A stretch of 64,000 bases of DNA from NCBI GenBank assembly GCA_964523795.1, contig CAZGAO010000014.1, forward strand, positions 1 through 64,000, in the 5' to 3' direction. The notes beneath the pieces were generated by a model. That model had not been told where the DNA came from and searched no databases. It was given only the letters and a program-made list of their open reading frames with translations. Of this stretch, positions 60,241-64,000 are shown one piece after another. Source of the stretch: SABY01 sp964523795. Lineage in GTDB: Bacteria; Bacteroidota; Bacteroidia; Bacteroidales; 4484-276. The number at the start of each line of letters is the position of its first letter. Position 1 is the first letter of the stretch. The position numbers and the translations under genes were made by a program.

Positions 60241-61590
60241 ATGAAAAACATGAATATCATCATAGCGGGCGATGGCGAGGTAGGTTTCCACCTGGCTAAG
60301 TTGCTTACGGACGAACATCACGATATTACCGTGGTTGACCCTCACAGCGACTTATTACAGCTTATCGAATCGCACACCGACCTGATGACGATCCCGGGCG
60401 ACTCCACTTGCATATCGGTACTCGAACGTGCCATGGTGCGGCGCGCCGACCTGCTCATCTCGGTAGTTCACGATGAACAGATAAACCTGATGACCGCCAT
60501 TATTGGCAAAAAGCTGGGTGCAAAACGTACCATAGCACGGGTAAACAATACCGAGTACCTGGAGCCTAAAAATGTGGAACTCTTCAAGTCGCTTGGCATC
60601 GACCACCTGGTGTGCCCCGAACGCCTGGCCGCCGAAGAAATAGTTACCCTGCTCGAACAAACTGCTGCCACCGAAACTTTTGGCTTCTCCGATGGCAAGC
60701 TTACCCTCTTCCTTATCAAGCTCGATGAAAAGGCCAAGGTAGTTGGAAAAACCCTCGACCAGATAGCCGAAGAATTTCCCTACCTTGATTTCCGTGCCGT
60801 AGCCATCCATCGCGATTCCAAAACCATCATCCCGCGCGGACACGATGCCTTTAAAATTAACGATCTGGCCTACGTGGTTACCCGCCCCTCGGGCATTAAC
60901 ACCTTGATGCGCCTGGGGGGCAAGGAAGCCTTCGAGATAAAAAAAGTGATGATTGTAGGCGGAGGACGCATTGGCCGCAAAACAGCGCTGCGATTAGAAA
61001 AAATGTACGACCTGGTGATGGTGGAAATAGATAAAAACAGATGCCTCACACTGAGCAACGAACTGCTGGACACCCTGGTTTTGAATGGCGATGCCCGCGA
61101 TATCGAACTACTGCAGGACGAAGGCATTGGCGATGTGGACGCTTTTATCGCCGTTACCGACAATTCGGAAACCAATATCCTTACCTGCCTCCATGCCCGT
61201 AAATTTGGCGTAAAGAAAACCATCGCTCTGGTCGAAAACATCGACTACATCGACATCTCCCAAAATATTGGTATCGACACCATCATCAACAAAAAACTCA
61301 TCACTGCAAGTTATATCGCCCGCTTTACCATGGGATCCGAAGTTACTTCTACTAAGGTGCTCCACGGCATCGATGCCGAGGTATTCGAGTTTGTGGTAAA
61401 GCCCAACTCGCCCATCGTTAAAAAACCCATACGCAAACTCAACTTCCCCGAGGGAGCCATCATTGGCGGCATCGTTAGGGGCGATGACAGCTATATCGCT
61501 GTGGGTAATTTCCGTATTAAAGAAGGCGACCGGGTTGTGGTTTTTTCGCTACCCTCGGCCATCCACAAGGTTGACCGCTTTTTTAACTAA
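60241..61590 (+). CDS. trkA: Trk potassium uptake system NAD-binding regulatory protein TrkA
   Basis: The product is 449 aa from ATG 60241 (MKNMNIIIAGDGEVGFHLAK); an upstream TTG at 60172 adds 23 unconserved residues. It contains two RCK_N-RCK_C pairs: Rossmann motif GDGEVG at about 11 and again GGGRIG at about 242, each followed by an acidic residue that binds ribose and by a TrkA-C domain. TrkA forms a cytoplasmic ring that gates the TrkH channel in response to nucleotides. A possible weak -7 box TAATTTCG lies at 60215-60222. The trkH gene starts 5 nt after the stop. Confidence 0.95.
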   Translation: MKNMNIIIAGDGEVGFHLAKLLTDEHHDITVVDPHSDLLQLIESHTDLMTIPGDSTCISVLERAMVRRADLLISVVHDEQINLMTAIIGKKLGAKRTIARVNNTEYLEPKNVELFKSLGIDHLVCPERLAAEEIVTLLEQTAATETFGFSDGKLTLFLIKLDEKAKVVGKTLDQIAEEFPYLDFRAVAIHRDSKTIIPRGHDAFKINDLAYVVTRPSGINTLMRLGGKEAFEIKKVMIVGGGRIGRKTALRLEKMYDLVMVEIDKNRCLTLSNELLDTLVLNGDARDIELLQDEGIGDVDAFIAVTDNSETNILTCLHARKFGVKKTIALVENIDYIDISQNIGIDTIINKKLITASYIARFTMGSEVTSTKVLHGIDAEVFEFVVKPNSPIVKKPIRKLNFPEGAIIGGIVRGDDSYIAVGNFRIKEGDRVVVFSLPSAIHKVDRFFN

Positions 61591-61595
61591 GCCTT

Positions 61596-63095
61596 ATGCC
61601 ACGCTCACGAACACTAAACCTCCCGCTCATATCGCAGCTTCTGGGCATTTTGCTCATTATCGAGGGAGCCTTTATGCTTACCGCCCTGCCCTTTTCGTGG
61701 TATTACGGCGATGTGTCTTCTTTTGAATTTCATTTTTTTGATGGCGAACACGATTTTTGGCCGCTGGTCATTTCTGCCTTTCTCACTTTTAGCGTGGGTA
61801 TATTGCTCTACTTTTTGCCAGGCCGGGAAGTGCGCAAAAACATCAGCAAGCGCGATGGCTACGTTATCGTTTCGCTAACCTGGATTGTTATCTCAGTCTT
61901 TGGCGCGCTCCCTTTTTTCCTAAGCGGTGCCATCGCCAGCTATACCGATGCCTTTTTTGAAACCATCTCGGGCTTCACCACTACCGGAGCCACCATGCTT
62001 ATCGATATAGAGTCGGTATCCAAGGGCTTGCTGTTTTGGCGCTCGATGACGCACTGGATTGGGGGCATGGGCATTATTGTGCTTTCGCTGGCCATCCTGC
62101 CATTTTTAGGCATCGGCGGAATGCAGCTTTTTATTGCCGAAGTACCCGGCCCAACGCCTGACAAGCTCCACCCGCGCATTACGCAAACGGCCAAAAGGCT
62201 CTGGGGAATCTACGTCCTGCTTACGGTGGTGGAGACGATTTTGCTTATGCTGGGCGGGATGAACCTTTTCGATGGCCTGTGCCACGCCTTTGGCACGATG
62301 GCTACCGGCGGTTTTTCGACACGCAACGACAGCATCACCTCCTTTTCGCCTTACATCCAATATGTCATCACCCTGTTTATGATTTTGGCCGGAACTAACT
62401 TTACCCTGCATTACCTGGCACTGCATGGACGTATTAAGGACGTGTGGAAAAACGAAGAATATCGCCACTATCTCTTTATCATTTTGGGAGCTACCTTTAT
62501 TATTGGTTTGGTGCTGGCATTTACAAACAGGGGGACTTTCGAGCAATCCTTTCGCGATGCGATTTTCACGGTGGTATCCATCATCACTACCACCGGCTTT
62601 GTAACCGCCGATTACTTGATATGGCCGGGAGCATTGTGGTTTATCATCTTTTTGCTGATGTTTGTGGGCGGCAGCGCAGGCTCTACTGGCGGCGGCATCA
62701 AGGTGGTGCGCCAGTTGCTGCTTTTCAAAAACAGCCTGCTCGAGCTAAAACGCCTGATGCACCCCCAGGCCGTTATCCCGGTGCGGATGAATAACAGGCC
62801 GGTGTCGCAAAACATTATTTTTAACGTCCTGGCTTTCTTCCTGATTTATATGATCATTTTTGCTTTGGGCACTTTCGTGATGTCGATGCTGGGGCTTGAT
62901 TTTGAATCGGCGATTGGAGCAACAGCGGCCACCCTTGGCAATATCGGCCCGGGTATAGGCAGCGTAGGGCCGATGGGCAATTATGCCGATATTAATGCCG
63001 TGGGCAAGTGGTTTTTGTCCTTCCTCATGTTGCTGGGTCGTCTGGAGCTTTTTACCGTTTTAATTCTGCTTTCGCCGGCCTTCTGGAAAAGATAG
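61596..63095 (+). CDS. trkH: TrkH family potassium uptake protein
   Basis: The 499-aa inner-membrane protein has four M1-P-M2 repeats. The selectivity-filter loops are recognisable, each with the conserved Gly: TISGFTTTGATM, GTMATGGFSTRND, IITTTGFVTADY and TAATLGNIGPGIG. The third membrane segment region contains WIGGMGIIVLSLAILPFLG. Together with TrkA it mediates K+ uptake. It is translated 5 nt after trkA, clearly one operon. The length and filter residues suggest a functional transporter. Confidence 0.96.
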   Translation: MPRSRTLNLPLISQLLGILLIIEGAFMLTALPFSWYYGDVSSFEFHFFDGEHDFWPLVISAFLTFSVGILLYFLPGREVRKNISKRDGYVIVSLTWIVISVFGALPFFLSGAIASYTDAFFETISGFTTTGATMLIDIESVSKGLLFWRSMTHWIGGMGIIVLSLAILPFLGIGGMQLFIAEVPGPTPDKLHPRITQTAKRLWGIYVLLTVVETILLMLGGMNLFDGLCHAFGTMATGGFSTRNDSITSFSPYIQYVITLFMILAGTNFTLHYLALHGRIKDVWKNEEYRHYLFIILGATFIIGLVLAFTNRGTFEQSFRDAIFTVVSIITTTGFVTADYLIWPGALWFIIFLLMFVGGSAGSTGGGIKVVRQLLLFKNSLLELKRLMHPQAVIPVRMNNRPVSQNIIFNVLAFFLIYMIIFALGTFVMSMLGLDFESAIGATAATLGNIGPGIGSVGPMGNYADINAVGKWFLSFLMLLGRLELFTVLILLSPAFWKR

Positions 63096-63175
63096 CAATT
63101 ATTTTAATTTGGATTATAAAATAAAAGTTGTAATAAATCTCAAAATATTGAAAATTTAAAAAAGTATGCCCCCTG

Positions 63176-63688
63176 ATGACAAGAAAGCGTGATTTTGTAA
63201 GAGATACTATCTCAGCCCTGATAGCCTGGTTTTACATTCCGTTCAGGAAATTTATTCCACCCGAAACATTCAGGTATGCTGCTACCGGCGGTGCCAACCT
63301 GGTGCTCGACATCGTTTTGTATTTTCTGGTTTACAATTATGTATTGGATAAACAAATCCTCAATTTGGGCTTTGTAGCCATCAGCCCTTACATCGCCGCC
63401 TTTATTATCGTGTTTCCGATTACTTTTTTCACCGGTTTTCTGTTGGCCAAGTACATCACCTTTACCGGTTCGCCACTGCGGGGCAAGGTGCAACTGCTGC
63501 GCTACGCCCTTTCGGTGGGGGGCTCCATCCTTTTAAACTATTTCTTGTTAAAATTCTTTGTCGAAGTCTGCCACTTTTGGCCCACCATATCCAAGATGTT
63601 TACCGCCGTTTTTGTGGTGGCCTACAGTTATTTATTCCAAAGGTATTTTACCTTTAAGACAGGAGAACTGCTGCGGAAGAAAAAATAA
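63176..63688 (+). CDS. GtrA family small membrane protein
   Basis: The 170-aa product has four transmembrane segments. The family start is recognised in FIPPETFRYAATGGANLVLD (the F-x-R-F/Y-x-x-x-G-x-x-x-x motif before helix 1), and the middle in FFTGFLLAKYITFTGSPLRG. The C-terminal helix SYLFQRYFTFKTGE is also typical. GtrA proteins are thought to flip or support flipping of lipid-linked sugars (such as undecaprenyl-phosphate-glucose). It follows trkH by 80 nt. No partner glycosyltransferase gene is visible before the window ends. Confidence 0.87.
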   Translation: MTRKRDFVRDTISALIAWFYIPFRKFIPPETFRYAATGGANLVLDIVLYFLVYNYVLDKQILNLGFVAISPYIAAFIIVFPITFFTGFLLAKYITFTGSPLRGKVQLLRYALSVGGSILLNYFLLKFFVEVCHFWPTISKMFTAVFVVAYSYLFQRYFTFKTGELLRKKK

Positions 63689-63834
63689 AACCTTTGCGCA
63701 GGCAAAAGCCAAATTAGCATAAGATTTTTATTCGGAAATTGGGAGCGTACAAAATGCAGGAATTTTATTTATTTTGCCGATTCGGTAAGAGTCGTTAAAG
63801 AACAGGAAAATGAAATTTAAAAGTTTGTTTTAGT

Positions 63835-63969
63835 ATGAAAATTCGCCAAATTATTGATAAGTACGCAATAGAGCACGAGCATTTCTATCTAAGAAGTGGA
63901 AACTCATCGCCTGCCGTGCCGCCAAGTGAGCAAGCCAGGTATATAAGATCACGATTTAACCATATTTAA
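63835..63969 (+). CDS. Possible 44-aa small protein in the terminal spacer
   Basis: ATG 63835 opens a frame of 44 codons (MKIRQIIDKYAIEHEHFYLR then SGNSSPAVPPSEQARY IRSRFNHI) to TAA 63967-63969. It is polar, basic, with no signal peptide or recognised motif. It may be the N-terminal remnant of a broken gene. The rest of 63689-64000 contains nothing that I can support. Confidence 0.25.
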   Translation: MKIRQIIDKYAIEHEHFYLRSGNSSPAVPPSEQARYIRSRFNHI

Positions 63970-64000
63970 TTGAATTATAAAAAAAATCCTTTACACCATT

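Overview
The window is almost certainly from a member of the Bacteroidota, probably an uncultured, anaerobic or facultative Bacteroidales/Marinilabiliales-type organism. The evidence is a type IX secretion (T9SS) adhesin with SprB repeats and its PorP/SprF partner, T9SS type A and type B sorting domains, a TonB-dependent receptor paired with a DUF4249 lipoprotein, DUF4837 and DUF2723 proteins, a GH92 alpha-mannosidase, LytS/LytTR regulators, and several TAnnTTTG promoter -7 boxes. A 100-base N gap inside a microsatellite shows that this is a draft or metagenomic scaffold. I see no rRNA, tRNA or CRISPR array.

Layout. 0-0.4 kb: end of a toxin-antitoxin pair whose antitoxin carries a nonsense codon. 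0.4-9.4 kb: DUF2723 membrane protein, three consecutive beta-propeller proteins, and a CoA-acylating aldehyde dehydrogenase with a STAS protein. 9.5-17.5 kb: nuclease/phosphatase-fold enzyme, sugar transporter, YbaK, an Abi/HEPN gene, glycosylasparaginase and GH92 mannosidase; the last two fit breakdown of N-linked glycans. 17.5-22.3 kb (minus strand): periplasmic TPR-CHAT protein, remnant of a PD-(D/E)XK transposase, ECF-like sigma factor and single-pass anti-sigma-like protein. 22.4-39.9 kb: AT-rich run of secreted proteins of unknown function, a 2.2-kDa-residue-scale (about 2,230 aa) SprB-like adhesin, a CHU_C-type protein, PorP/SprF, an M16 peptidase and a second, small secreted CHAT/caspase-like protein. 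40-42 kb: a DUF4143 ATPase between two copies of an 81-bp T9SS-domain fragment. 42-45 kb: MltD-like transglycosylase and DUF4837 lipoprotein. 45.4-50.6 kb: receptor, DUF4249, LytS and LytTR cassette, followed by 1.1 kb of repeats that includes a MITE-like element. 51.8-58 kb: ptb-buk, a histidine kinase with an FG-GAP sensor, and etfBA. 58-63.7 kb: small membrane protein, flavin-binding protein, acyl-ACP thioesterase, TrkAH potassium uptake and GtrA.

How the genes may work together. Ptb and Buk convert butyryl- or branched acyl-CoA to acid with ATP gain, and EtfAB would serve an acyl-CoA dehydrogenase encoded elsewhere. The TonB receptor, DUF4249, LytS and LytTR look like one uptake-and-sensing unit. 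The most intriguing unit is TPR-CHAT + sigma + anti-sigma-like protein. By membrane topology the CHAT domain and the C-terminal domain of the anti-sigma-like protein both face the periplasm, which suggests protease-controlled release of a sigma factor. A second secreted CHAT protein ends the neighbouring adhesin cluster.

At small scale the window is rich in palindromic repeats. In two places a 22-23 nt mini-palindrome starting near CCTGCC sits in the centre of another palindromic repeat, which looks like repeated insertion into hairpin tips.
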